Below are positions 26,064 to 35,379 of a stretch of DNA of 64,000 bases, one piece after another. The stretch's first letter is position 1; the number at the start of each line of letters is the position of its first letter. A program made the position numbers and the translations under genes. Below the pieces are notes generated by a model that made no database searches, had not been told where the DNA came from, and saw nothing but the letters and a program-made list of their open reading frames with translations. Origin of the DNA: Vibrio tritonius (GTDB lineage: Bacteria; Pseudomonadota; Gammaproteobacteria; Enterobacterales; Vibrionaceae); the NCBI RefSeq assembly GCF_001547935.1, contig NZ_AP014636.1, positions 1,426,001 through 1,490,000 on the forward strand, read 5' to 3'.

Positions 26064-26486
26064 ATGAGCTTGATTCCACGTGATTCTTGGTCAGACTTCA
26101 ATCGTTTGTTTAATAATGCGTTTCCGTCTATTCGACCACGTTTCGAAGCCGAATTCTTTTCTCCACGCGTTGATGTAATAGAAAAAGAAAACGCTTTTGA
26201 AATCATTGCCGACTTACCCGGAGTCGCCAAAGAAGACGTCACAGTCACCTGCCACAACGGCACCTTGACTATTGAAGCCCAAACCAAAAAAGAACAAGAG
26301 AAAAAAGAAGGTGACCAAATGATTCACCGTGAACGTTATCACGGGAAAATGGTTCGCAGTTTCTCTTTGGGTGACAATATTAATGACAAAGAGATATTTG
26401 CAGAATTCAACAATGGTGAATTACATGTGAATATCCCTAAAATGGAAGCTCAATCAGAAAACGCGAGAACCATTACCATCAACTGA
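26064..26486 (+). CDS. Small heat-shock protein, Hsp20 family
   Basis: 140-residue ATP-independent holdase that binds unfolding proteins. The alpha-crystallin domain spans residues about 33-130: RVDVIEKENAFEIIADLPGV, VTVTCHNGTLTIEAQ, HRERYHGKMVRSFSL and FNNGELHVNIPK. It is closer to the Hsp20 form with an EKxG-like charged loop than to E. coli IbpA/IbpB. A strong ribosome site AGGAGG precedes the ATG. The promoter matches the sigma-32 pattern. The short 5' leader has no visible ROSE or FourU thermometer. Two hairpins follow the gene. Confidence 0.93.
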   Translation: MSLIPRDSWSDFNRLFNNAFPSIRPRFEAEFFSPRVDVIEKENAFEIIADLPGVAKEDVTVTCHNGTLTIEAQTKKEQEKKEGDQMIHRERYHGKMVRSFSLGDNINDKEIFAEFNNGELHVNIPKMEAQSENARTITIN

Positions 26487-26511
26487 TAAATACGTCATTG
26501 GTCCGCGCAAT

Positions 26512-26599
26512 AGAGAGGCATAATAATAATGCCTCTCTGCTGAACAGCTAATACTAATAATAGAAGGCAAGCCTACAATATGGGGCTCGCCTTTTTTTT
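26512..26599 (+). terminator. Two tandem hairpins ending hsp20 transcription
   Basis: First hairpin AGAGAGGCAT / ATGCCTCTCT (26512-26538). The second is AAGGCAAGCC / GGCTCGCCTT with one mismatch (26564-26593), followed by an 8-T run, a proper intrinsic terminator. Confidence 0.85.
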
Positions 26600-26637
26600 G
26601 ATTGCGAAGCGTGATCGCGGTTGCATATTAGTCCGCT

Positions 26638-26722
26638 TAAACTCTTTAAACTCGTTCGTACTGGATTGTTACTGTTTCGACAGGCAAAACCTGGAGGCTT
26701 TCTTAACGCCCCCAGGTTTTTT
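26638..26722 (+). ncRNA. Candidate small RNA
   Basis: An autonomous-looking transcription unit between two terminators. Promoter-like TTGCGA and TATTAG are at 26602-26607 and 26626-26631, 18 bp apart. It ends with hairpin ACCTGG-A-GGC / GCC-C-CCAGGT and a 7-T run. The predicted transcript is about 85 nt. There is no open frame and no match to an RNA family I know. Alternatively the hairpin is only an additional terminator or belongs to the leader of the GH3 gene. Confidence 0.4.
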
Positions 26723-26785
26723 TATGTCCAAATTTTGAGTTCTAACCATTGGTTACACCATTAACGATAACAAAGAGACCCTACG

Positions 26786-28750
26786 ATGATAAAACCACTA
26801 ATGGCACTGCCTCTTGCCCTATTACCTTTGAGTATTATGGCTGCTACACAGCAACCCAAGTTGACCTATGAGAACGCACCTATCCTTACCGTCAATCAGC
26901 TGCAATTCAAAGATTTAAATCGTGACGGCATCCTCAATCCATATGAAGATTGGCGCCAATCTATTGAGGTTAGAGCTAAAGATTTGGTTGCACGCATGAC
27001 GTTAGCCGAAAAAGCAGGCGCAATGATGCACGCCTCAGCGCCCTCACCTGAAAGTGTACTCGGTCGTGGTCCAGTCTATGACTTCACACAGCTAACCAAG
27101 ATGATTCAGCAAGACAATGTGAATGCCATGATCACTCGTCTTGATGGCGATGATCCAGCCCGCTTTGCCACGCAAAACAACAAACTGCAAGCGCTAGCAG
27201 AACAGAGCCGTTTAGGCATTCCCGTTACCGTCAGTACCGACCCTCGTAATGCATACCACTATTCAACCCACGATGATATTGATAGTGCCGCGGCGGGTAA
27301 ATTCTCCCAATGGCCTGAATCACCTGGCTTCGGTGCAATTAACGACCCCGAACTTACCCGCCAATACGCTGATATTTTACGTCAAGAGTATCGTGCAGTT
27401 GGCATTACTGAAGCCCTATCACCTCAAGCCGATATAGCTTCAGAGCCTCGTTGGGCGCGCATTAATGGCACCTTTGGCGAAGACCCTCAAGTCATTCACG
27501 ATATGGTAGAAGCGTATGTTGAAGGAATGCAAAACGGCCGCACCGGTCTAAATGCGGGCAGTGTGATTACAGTGGTGAAACACTGGGTTGGATATGGCGC
27601 AGCCAAAGATGGTTGGGATAGCCATAACTCCTATGGCCGCTTTGCTGACTTTGAAGATAACAATCTGCAAGAGCACATTTATCCGTTTGAAGGCGCATTT
27701 GATGCAAATGTTGCCAGTATCATGCCTACTTACTCGATTTTGCAAGGGGTGAAAGTTGATGGCAAACCGATTGAACAAGTGGGTGCTGGTTTTAGCCATT
27801 ATTTACTCTCTGAGCTATTGCGGGATCAATATCACTTCAAAGGCGTAGTACTGAGCGACTGGCTAATCACAGCAGATTGTAATGACTCTTGCCAACAAGG
27901 AGCCCCAAAAGGAAAAGAGGGCCGTCCTGAAGATCTTGGCATGTCATGGGGAGTGGGCGAGCTTTCCATCGAACAACGCTTTGCCAAAGCCGTTAAAGCG
28001 GGCGTCGACCAATTTGGTGGCGTAGCCGATCCACAGCCAATCATTCAAAGCGTCAAAGATGGTCTACTGACTCAACATGACATCGACCATGCCGTGACTA
28101 AAATCATGGAGCAAAAATTTGCTACTGGCTTATTTGAAGCCCCATTTGTCGATGCGAGTATCGCTAGTAAAAGCTTAGGCGCACCACAAAATCAGGCGAT
28201 TGCTGATGAGGCACAAGCTCGCTCATTGGTTCTACTGAAAAATGATCATTTGCTACCTTTAACCTCTGGCACCAAAGTGTATCTTTACAATATTGAACCC
28301 GAAGCCGCCACAGCAGCCGGTTTAACCGTTGTAACCACACCAGAAGCCGCTGATGTAGCATTAGTCCGTGCAGAGGCGCCATTTACTCATCCACATCCAA
28401 ACTATTTCTTTGGTGTGCGCCAACACGAAGGACCATTGAATTTCGATAGTAGCAATCCTGATTACAAGATGATTCAATCACTAAGCAAAAAGTTACCTAC
28501 TGTTGTCAATATCTATCTTGATCGCCCTGCCATTTTAAGTCAAATCCAACCTTCCTCTAGTGCAATTTTGGCGAACTTTGGTGCTAATGATCAGGTGTTA
28601 ATGAATGCGATAACAGGCAAACATACCGTCTCAGGAAAACTGCCTTTTGAATTACCAAGTTCAATGAAATCAGTTAAGGCGCAACATTCTGATAAACCGC
28701 ACGATTCAAGCAATCCTCTCTACCCGATTGGGTTTGGATTAACCTTGTAA
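26786..28750 (+). CDS. Exported glycoside hydrolase family 3 protein
   Basis: 654 residues. The signal peptide is residues 1-19 (ending MAA). An EF-hand-like calcium loop DLNRDGILNPYEDW follows at residues 43-56. The GH3 N-terminal barrel begins VRAKDLVARMTLAEKAGAMM and includes EPRWARINGTFGEDPQV, VVKHWVGYGAAKDGWDSHN (substrate Lys-His) and VVLSDWL with nucleophile Asp358. The GH3 C-terminal alpha/beta domain (residues about 470-654) starts ARSLVLLKNDHLLPL. Expected activity is removal of terminal beta-linked sugars such as glucose, in the periplasm or outside the cell. The linkage cannot be told. It is monocistronic with a GC-rich hairpin after it. Confidence 0.93.
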   Translation: MIKPLMALPLALLPLSIMAATQQPKLTYENAPILTVNQLQFKDLNRDGILNPYEDWRQSIEVRAKDLVARMTLAEKAGAMMHASAPSPESVLGRGPVYDFTQLTKMIQQDNVNAMITRLDGDDPARFATQNNKLQALAEQSRLGIPVTVSTDPRNAYHYSTHDDIDSAAAGKFSQWPESPGFGAINDPELTRQYADILRQEYRAVGITEALSPQADIASEPRWARINGTFGEDPQVIHDMVEAYVEGMQNGRTGLNAGSVITVVKHWVGYGAAKDGWDSHNSYGRFADFEDNNLQEHIYPFEGAFDANVASIMPTYSILQGVKVDGKPIEQVGAGFSHYLLSELLRDQYHFKGVVLSDWLITADCNDSCQQGAPKGKEGRPEDLGMSWGVGELSIEQRFAKAVKAGVDQFGGVADPQPIIQSVKDGLLTQHDIDHAVTKIMEQKFATGLFEAPFVDASIASKSLGAPQNQAIADEAQARSLVLLKNDHLLPLTSGTKVYLYNIEPEAATAAGLTVVTTPEAADVALVRAEAPFTHPHPNYFFGVRQHEGPLNFDSSNPDYKMIQSLSKKLPTVVNIYLDRPAILSQIQPSSSAILANFGANDQVLMNAITGKHTVSGKLPFELPSSMKSVKAQHSDKPHDSSNPLYPIGFGLTL

Positions 28751-28771
28751 GTTTATGGATAAAGTCGCTAT

Positions 28772-28790
28772 AGGGGCGCTCCGCGCCCCT
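28772..28790 (+). terminator. GC-rich hairpin after the GH3 gene
   Basis: Eight-pair stem AGGGGCGC / GCGCCCCT with a TCC loop, 21 bp after the stop; only a short T stretch follows. Confidence 0.6.
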
Positions 28791-28808
28791 TATGAGGTCA
28801 TTTGGGTA

Positions 28809-29074
28809 TATACCCAAATGACCTCAAGATGCAGACTTCAGAGCTTCATCAACAAGCACAGGTCAAGCTCAATGACGGAAGGAATGGTCATTCCCTTTCA
28901 ACGTCATTGGGCGCTGAAATGGGCTTGTTGATGAGCTCCCAAAGGGCGAGTTGTATTCGCTCCTATGCTGCGTTACCGATTTTCTACGTAGAATAACTAG
29001 GTATTCAAATCGGTGCCTTGCCTATGAGCGAATACATTCTCGCTGAAACCGCATCTTGAGGTTACTTGGGTATA
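28809..29074 (+). repeat. 266-bp inverted repeat element, copy B
   Basis: Complete element from TATACCCAAATGACCTCAAG to TTGAGGTTACTTGGGTATA. By eye it is identical to copy C (40609-40874). A half-end, ATGAGGTCATTTGGGTATA, abuts it at 28792-28810 and makes a palindrome GGGTATATACCC at the junction, suggesting two elements met here or one was nested. It encodes no protein; a 64-codon frame inside it recurs in each copy only because the DNA repeats. Confidence 0.93.
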
Positions 29075-29085
29075 TCATGTTAATA

Positions 29086-30255
29086 TCACTCGGCAGCGAC
29101 GATGTATGGTGTTATCTTACGGATTAAGATCTCCGCATTGGTCGGTTTGACAATATAATCCACCGCGCCAGATTTAATCGACTTGCTAAACACTTCCTTG
29201 TCTGAAAAGCTGGTGAGCATAATCACCGGAATGGTGGCTAGTGCAGGCGTGCTTTTTAGGAGAGTTAATGTCTCAAAACCATTCATGACCGGCATATCAA
29301 TATCGAGCAAAATAAGGTCTGGCTCTGTGGATTGGGATTTAAGCAGCACTTCAACCCCATGATTGGCCAATTCCACTTGATAACCTCTAGGTTCTAAAAT
29401 CGAACGAATAATTCGCTGCATTACCGGTTGGTCATCAGCTACGATAACCACTGGCAAATTCATTTTATCAACGTGAAGCTTGGGTTTTGCCCGTTCGATA
29501 CTATTTTCAAAACTGGCAAACATTTTTTGTTGAAAAGCCATCAATTGAGACAGTTGTGCCTTGTTATTGTTGGGGGGCAACAAAGTATTTAAATTAGACT
29601 TATCTTTTTCCGTCAAGCCATCAATAACCTCAGAAAACAGGTTTTCCCAATATTGGTCACCGAGTGTCTCCGTATTAGGTTCTCTGTCTAATATACTCTG
29701 TAACAGCAGAGCGCTTTCGTTGCGATGAGTGATGGTACTCTCCAATAGACGATTGAGTTCTTCATTGCTTTTCGCAATCTCATTGGTCATCGTACGACTT
29801 TCTAACTCCGCATAATAAAGGTCAGCACGGGTCATGGCATGTTGACTAACTCGATTTAGCATCAACTGAACTTTACCCAAATCGTAAATCGGGCGCATCG
29901 TCTCATAACTGTAAAAAAGATTATTGCGACACATTGTAAACGCCGATGCCCGTTTGTGTTTGTCACAAATCAGTACTGCTTCACTAGGGTACTTCTTCCA
30001 AAGAGAGGGGGACTCTTCGTCTTGGTTTTCGACAGCACGAATAAAATTCAATGCTGTAGTTGGCGACCCACACGCAAAGACGAAAACAGCGCTGTAATGG
30101 GCGTCCTTCATCAATCTAAAAAAGCGTGGCATGTCGTGCTCCATACTCAATTCATAGATAGAGTGAAAACACGGCATTACAACCGGCTTAATAATATCGA
30201 GCACATCCAGTGTGTCATAAAACAAAAATGCACTTAATTTGGCATCAGCTTTCAT
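29086..30255 (-). CDS. Response-regulator-like protein with C-terminal receiver
   Basis: 389 residues. The C-terminal receiver (residues about 268-389) is canonical: VIVADDQPVMQRIIRS, phospho-acceptor in LILLDIDMPVMNG, VIMLTSFSD and DYIVKPT. The N-terminal 150 residues look like a degenerate receiver fold, followed by a helical linker (residues about 150-260). There is no DNA-binding or enzymatic output, so it probably acts as a phosphate acceptor or protein-binding module. The start at 30255 has AGGAG 5 nt upstream. It lies 48 bp downstream of the large hybrid kinase on the same strand and is its natural partner. Confidence 0.88.
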   Translation of the reverse strand: MKADAKLSAFLFYDTLDVLDIIKPVVMPCFHSIYELSMEHDMPRFFRLMKDAHYSAVFVFACGSPTTALNFIRAVENQDEESPSLWKKYPSEAVLICDKHKRASAFTMCRNNLFYSYETMRPIYDLGKVQLMLNRVSQHAMTRADLYYAELESRTMTNEIAKSNEELNRLLESTITHRNESALLLQSILDREPNTETLGDQYWENLFSEVIDGLTEKDKSNLNTLLPPNNNKAQLSQLMAFQQKMFASFENSIERAKPKLHVDKMNLPVVIVADDQPVMQRIIRSILEPRGYQVELANHGVEVLLKSQSTEPDLILLDIDMPVMNGFETLTLLKSTPALATIPVIMLTSFSDKEVFSKSIKSGAVDYIVKPTNAEILIRKITPYIVAAE

Positions 30256-30295
30256 CACTTCTCCTAATACACTGGTTGTTTATCATGGCGTAATA

Positions 30296-30315
30296 TTTTG
30301 AGGTCATTTAGGTAT
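30296..30315 (-). repeat. Half-end of the 266-bp element at the 3' end of the hybrid kinase gene
   Basis: TTTTGAGGTCATTTAGGTATA matches one terminal repeat of the element. Read on the minus strand it supplies the last codons (Ile-Pro-Lys) and the TGA stop of the kinase gene. Confidence 0.7.
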
Positions 30316-33300
30316 AACCCCTTTGCCCTTCAAATGTAGTTCAAGTTGTGACATCTGTTCATCAAGTTGTTTTAGCCAACCAACAATCTCTTGAAAAGAG
30401 TCAGATTGCTTCTCGATAAAAGCAAATAATTGACTCATACCAGCTACGCAACTCGAAGCAGCTGCACCTTTACAACCATGAGCAATGCGACGAATTTTTT
30501 CTTGATTTTGGTCGGCCAACGCTTGCTCTAGCAGTTCTCGCTCAATTAGTAAATTATCCCAAAACATCAATAAAATAGCGTCAATCAGCTCCTGATCATC
30601 AGAGCCAATAACCTGAGTTAACGCAGTATAATCCACCGGAATGGCTAAGCTATCATGCTCTACTGATGCGACCACTGGAGCCTTGATGTCACTCGCTACG
30701 TGGTCATCCTCCAACGAAAACAACGTTGTAGATAATGTATCATCAGCTTTTACTTCATTTAACCGCATGACCTGCTGATTAAGCACTTTACGCAAAACTT
30801 TCAATTCAACAGGCTTGCTGATGTAATCATCCATCCCTTGAGCCAAACAACGCTCTGCTTCCCCTGCCATGGCATTAGCAGTTACGGCAATAATAGGAAT
30901 CGGCGTTTTATTATGCTTATGTTCCCAATCACGAATTGAACGAGTAAGCTCATAACCATCCATCACCGGCATATGGCAATCGGTTAACACCAAAGCAAAA
31001 TCACCTTGAATAAAGGCGTTAAAAGCGTCTTCGCCATTGCTTTCCATTTGATAAGAAAAACCGAGTTGTTCTAGTTGTTTTGCAAGAACCAATTGGTTGG
31101 TCGGCTGGTCCTCAGCACATAAAATCCGCACATTCTGACTATGCTTAATTGGTATTAGCTGCTGAGTCTCTTTTGGCTCTTCACGCCATTCCACATCTGG
31201 GCTTTCCAATCCACATAAGACGGCTAAACCAAATTGCAATTCTGAAGGCTTAAGTGGCTGACTTTCAATATGATAATCACTATTTGTTTGCGTCTCTTCC
31301 TTAGCAGAAATGCACAAACGATGACCGAGAGAGCCATCCACAGCTCTGTCATGGTCAGTGATCAAGATGTCTGCTCCATTGTTCCCATACAGCACCATGT
31401 CAAAACCAAGCAATGCCGTCATACGTTGACACAAACGCTGCCATACAGGGTTATCACAATCAATCAGAACGGATTTCTCAGGGAAAGAATACGCTGGTTT
31501 ACTTTTTTCATGCTCTCGAACAGGCAACACCACACTAAACGTACTGCCAATATCAAGCTCACTCTCCACTAAAATTCGTCCGCCCATCATTTCGGCAAAC
31601 GATTTAGAAATCGTCAAACCTAATCCTGTACCACCATATTTACGCGTAGTTGAAGAGTCAGCTTGGGTAAATGGCTTAAACAAACCAGCAATTTGGCTAT
31701 CCGTCATACCAATGCCATTGTCTTGTACGTTAATCCATACTTCACCTTGCTCATCATCGTAGTGACTACTTACTTCAATACAGCCACGCTTGTGTAATGC
31801 CCCTGAAAACTTAATGGCATTACCTAATAAATTCATCAAAATCTGTCGTAGACGTACCGCGTCAAGTTCAAGCAGTTCGGGCAGATGAAAATCGTGCTCA
31901 ATGTAGATATCAACATTCTTGTTGAGAGCACTTACCCACAGAGCTTCTACGCTTTTTTCCATAATGCGCAAAACAGACGTAGGTGACATATCCAGATCCA
32001 TCTGTCCTGATTCAATCTTAGAAAAATCCAATACGTCGTTAATCACTTCAAGCAATGAGAATGATGAATCCCGAACGGTGCGAACCATACGTTTTTGCTC
32101 ATCATCTAATAACGTGCTTTGCAACAAATCAATCATGCCGATCACCCCATTCATTGGCGTGCGAATTTCATGACTCATCGTCGCCAAGAAACGAGATTTG
32201 GCGTCGTTCGCCTGTTTAGCTGAACGGGTTTCATTCTCTAATTCACCACGAATACGATGCTCTTCAGTCACATCCACATTTAGGCCATACACATGCTGAG
32301 GTTTGCCTTCATCATCTGTTACCACATAAGCTGCAGCTTTTACCCAATGCTCTTTTAAGGTGCGATTGTTGATAATACGAAATTCGTATTTATACGTTAG
32401 TCCCTCACCTTGACTCAAAGTGTATTGAAACGCCTTTTCGGCGCCTGCTCGGTCATCCGGATGAACACTATGACGCCAATCGTCGTTTGTGATGGTTTTA
32501 CTCGAGTCAAAACCATACAAACGATACATATTTTCATCCCAAATAAGTTCGTTTTTGGCAAAATTATAGGACCAATTACAAATCCCCCCAGCCTGAGAGG
32601 CGAGCTCAAGACCTTTAAGTAATGTATAGCGCTCGTCGTTTGCATCTTTTAACTGCTTTTCAAAGGCCTTACGTTCCGTGATATCTTCTAACACGGCAAT
32701 CGCATACAAAGGATCGCCATTGCTGTCTTTCACCATGGATACGGACAAGGTTGCCCAAAACGGTTCTCCACCTTTTCGAAGATACCGTTTATCTAAGCTA
32801 AAGTTCGTCACTTCACCGGCCATCAATCTATCTAAATGAGCATTAACCACATCGAGATCTTCTTCATAGGAGAGTAAGCGCAACTTTTGTCCTAATAATT
32901 CATATTCTTGGTAGCCAAAGCTAGCACACAGTTTACTGTTCACCTCGATCAACTCACCGGTTAAGGTCACCCGAGCAATCCCTATCGCTGCATTACTAAA
33001 TGCAGCACGGTAAATAACTTCTCTTTCATACAGTTCCTGTTGTAATTGCCTTTCGCGAGCTGCGATACACTCTTGCTCGGTGATATCACGAATAACACCA
33101 ACATACGTCGTCTCACCGTTATCAAAACTCGCACCAAATGTGACTTCAACAGGGAATTGTCGTCCTGACCGATGTCGTGCTGTTAGCTGGTGCAAAATAC
33201 CCAAAGTTTTCTTGTCAAACAGTGTCATTTCCGTTGTCGCTGTTAAAGCATTCTCATCTAGTCCTATCGACGGCAATAATAGATCCAGTTTTTCTCCGAT

Positions 33301-35097
33301 GATCTCATGTCGTTGGCGACCAAAAATCAGCTCTAACGCTCGATTAATTTCCAACACTTGCCCCGCTTCACTGACAACCACCATGCCATCAATTGCCGTA
33401 TCAAACACAGCACGTAAGCGGTTTTCAGCTTCACGACTCGATAGTGTTCGCTCTTCAACCTCTCGTTCTAACTCCCATTTTCGCTGGTCTTCTTGGCGTT
33501 TAAATTCCGTCATATCATGTGAAACACCAATGTAATGGGTAATGATGCGCTCTTCATTAAAGACGGGGTCGAGACGCAAATGGTTGTAAAACAGTGAGCC
33601 GTCTTTTTTGTAGTTACGCACAATCACAGTACAGGACGAGCCTGTACTGATCGCATGTTTGATCTGAGCTAACTCCTCTTGATTTGGATCTTCCCTATGC
33701 AAGAAACCAATGCTACGACCAAGGAACTCATCAGCACCATAACCAGTAAGCATCTCCATCGCTCGGTTAACAAACACCACTGGGTGATGTCGCTCCGTGA
33801 CATCACAAATCACCATGCCCGAAGTCGTAGAGTCCATTGCGCGCTTTTGTAGACGCATCACTTGCTGTAATTGGTCGTTAATCAACATTTGTTGGTCTTG
33901 CGATCTCAGTATCATGTTGATTCCAGCCATAGCTCGGCTTAAATCACCAATTTCGTCGGTTCGTTCTGTACCATCAATAGGTAATTTTCGTTGCCCCTGC
34001 TCCATCAAACGACTCGCCGTTATTAATTGTCGAAGAGCCAGTGAATGGTGAAAAATGAGATACGCGACCGTCAGCAATATCGCGAACAGTATCACCAACA
34101 AAATCACTAGGGAGTTAGATTGTAATTGCTGGGTTTTGGCAAATGCCTCAGAGCTATTAATACGAATCAAGGCAGACCAATCCAACCCTGGGAAATCCAT
34201 CACCCCCTGATTATGAGCGTACCCCGTCACCTGCTCCAGATGCTTACGAGAATTGATAGAAAGGTTGGCTCCGGTCAAACCAGCCACCGCCAACTTAGCA
34301 CCTTCAACCCCTTCATCTGCCAAATTTAACGTACTGAGGACAGCAAAGTCCCTCTGATAATCCGATTGGTTCTGCGAAAGTGGATCCATATCGACAAGCA
34401 CTCGACCTTCCGCATCAAGTAAGGTAATTTCAGTGCTCGGCAATCCATCTTCAGAGAGGATTTGATAAGTGCGATAGATGAGGTCTTCTATGGCGGAAAA
34501 ATCCATTAAATTAACCCATACGCCAAGAATTTCACCATTTGCAGAGGTAATTGGCTTAGCAAATAAGAGATCGTAATAACGGGATTTTTGCCTTAACACA
34601 TCGTGCAAAGGGCCTGTGACATAAACAGCTTCTGCAGCAGACCTATCCAAAGCCTCACCACTTAATACCGCTTTAAACCAAGGCATAGCCGCAATTTCTT
34701 GCGCGCTTATTTGTAATGGCTGTAACCTTTTTCCATGGCTATTCATCGTATTCGCAGCCAATAATTGACCTTTTGTATCAAACAAAACAATACGGCGATA
34801 TACTTTGTAATTATCGACAAGAGCATTGAGGTTACGGGTTATTTCCTCTTCGGCCGCACCAATATCTCGAGTACTGGTCATATGCTGTATCGTCAGAGGG
34901 AACGTGGTGGTGTCGTGATAACGTTCAAAAAGGTTACGCTCAATCAATTCCATTAAAAGCTGAGCTTCTCGCTCGACACGATAAAGCATATTTTCTTTGA
35001 ATAGCTGTTTTCCCTTAATACCAACACTGTAAATGCCGACAATAGCAATGAGACCACTTATGGCAAACAGCAAAGGGATTTTAACGGTTAATCTCAT
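30304..35097 (-). CDS. Hybrid sensor histidine kinase with Cache, HAMP, four PAS, receiver and Hpt domains
   Basis: 1597 residues. Order: TM1 (about 7-27); periplasmic double-Cache sensor (about 30-330); TM2 (about 331-353); HAMP; four PAS domains (about 420-535, 555-680, 690-805, 820-945), the first with FLGRSIGFLHREDPNQ; dimerisation domain with His976 in ATMSHEIRTPMNG; ATPase domain with NLLGNAIKFSG and KYGGTGLGLTISKS; a degenerate receiver (about 1215-1320) lacking a clear Asp; a true receiver with Asp1373 in LVLTDCHMPVMDGY; and an Hpt domain with His1540 in RRIAHGCKGAA. This is a complete ArcB/BarA-style phosphorelay in one chain. Its last residues come from a repeat half-end. The receiver protein at 29086 follows. 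Confidence 0.93.
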   Translation of the reverse strand: MRLTVKIPLLFAISGLIAIVGIYSVGIKGKQLFKENMLYRVEREAQLLMELIERNLFERYHDTTTFPLTIQHMTSTRDIGAAEEEITRNLNALVDNYKVYRRIVLFDTKGQLLAANTMNSHGKRLQPLQISAQEIAAMPWFKAVLSGEALDRSAAEAVYVTGPLHDVLRQKSRYYDLLFAKPITSANGEILGVWVNLMDFSAIEDLIYRTYQILSEDGLPSTEITLLDAEGRVLVDMDPLSQNQSDYQRDFAVLSTLNLADEGVEGAKLAVAGLTGANLSINSRKHLEQVTGYAHNQGVMDFPGLDWSALIRINSSEAFAKTQQLQSNSLVILLVILFAILLTVAYLIFHHSLALRQLITASRLMEQGQRKLPIDGTERTDEIGDLSRAMAGINMILRSQDQQMLINDQLQQVMRLQKRAMDSTTSGMVICDVTERHHPVVFVNRAMEMLTGYGADEFLGRSIGFLHREDPNQEELAQIKHAISTGSSCTVIVRNYKKDGSLFYNHLRLDPVFNEERIITHYIGVSHDMTEFKRQEDQRKWELEREVEERTLSSREAENRLRAVFDTAIDGMVVVSEAGQVLEINRALELIFGRQRHEIIGEKLDLLLPSIGLDENALTATTEMTLFDKKTLGILHQLTARHRSGRQFPVEVTFGASFDNGETTYVGVIRDITEQECIAARERQLQQELYEREVIYRAAFSNAAIGIARVTLTGELIEVNSKLCASFGYQEYELLGQKLRLLSYEEDLDVVNAHLDRLMAGEVTNFSLDKRYLRKGGEPFWATLSVSMVKDSNGDPLYAIAVLEDITERKAFEKQLKDANDERYTLLKGLELASQAGGICNWSYNFAKNELIWDENMYRLYGFDSSKTITNDDWRHSVHPDDRAGAEKAFQYTLSQGEGLTYKYEFRIINNRTLKEHWVKAAAYVVTDDEGKPQHVYGLNVDVTEEHRIRGELENETRSAKQANDAKSRFLATMSHEIRTPMNGVIGMIDLLQSTLLDDEQKRMVRTVRDSSFSLLEVINDVLDFSKIESGQMDLDMSPTSVLRIMEKSVEALWVSALNKNVDIYIEHDFHLPELLELDAVRLRQILMNLLGNAIKFSGALHKRGCIEVSSHYDDEQGEVWINVQDNGIGMTDSQIAGLFKPFTQADSSTTRKYGGTGLGLTISKSFAEMMGGRILVESELDIGSTFSVVLPVREHEKSKPAYSFPEKSVLIDCDNPVWQRLCQRMTALLGFDMVLYGNNGADILITDHDRAVDGSLGHRLCISAKEETQTNSDYHIESQPLKPSELQFGLAVLCGLESPDVEWREEPKETQQLIPIKHSQNVRILCAEDQPTNQLVLAKQLEQLGFSYQMESNGEDAFNAFIQGDFALVLTDCHMPVMDGYELTRSIRDWEHKHNKTPIPIIAVTANAMAGEAERCLAQGMDDYISKPVELKVLRKVLNQQVMRLNEVKADDTLSTTLFSLEDDHVASDIKAPVVASVEHDSLAIPVDYTALTQVIGSDDQELIDAILLMFWDNLLIERELLEQALADQNQEKIRRIAHGCKGAAASSCVAGMSQLFAFIEKQSDSFQEIVGWLKQLDEQMSQLELHLKGKGVIPK

Positions 35098-35341
35098 TCA
35101 AGGACTCGCAAACGCCAACCAAACTTACATCATTTGGAAAAATCAAATGATAGCGAAGCACACGCTAACCAAAAACGTCGAGATGCCAGATAACAGGCTC
35201 ACACGAACCTATCTGCAATTCAGGTGGGAGCAAAATAGGCGATGTTTATAATAAAAATCGTCAGACTTAGAATACGGCATTCATATGATTTGATCATCCG
35301 ACGAACACTAATTATTGATAAAACACCTATTAAGTGTTAGA

Positions 35342-35365
35342 AAACAGAGCCATACGGCTCTGTTT
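35342..35365 (-). terminator. Terminator of the small lipoprotein gene
   Basis: Ten-pair stem AAACAGAGCC / GGCTCTGTTT with loop ATAC, 14 bp after the stop on the minus strand. Confidence 0.8.
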
Positions 35366-35379
35366 AATGGTACAGCTTG

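Noticed and set aside
28802..28996. 64-codon frame inside repeat copy B (also in copy D)
   Set aside because: It recurs only because the DNA repeats; it has no ribosome site, and the same stretch is non-coding in copies A and E.
30304..35097. Several 60-150-codon frames on the opposite strand of the hybrid kinase
   Set aside because: They lie wholly inside a long, well-supported gene in antisense and show no domain or ribosome site.
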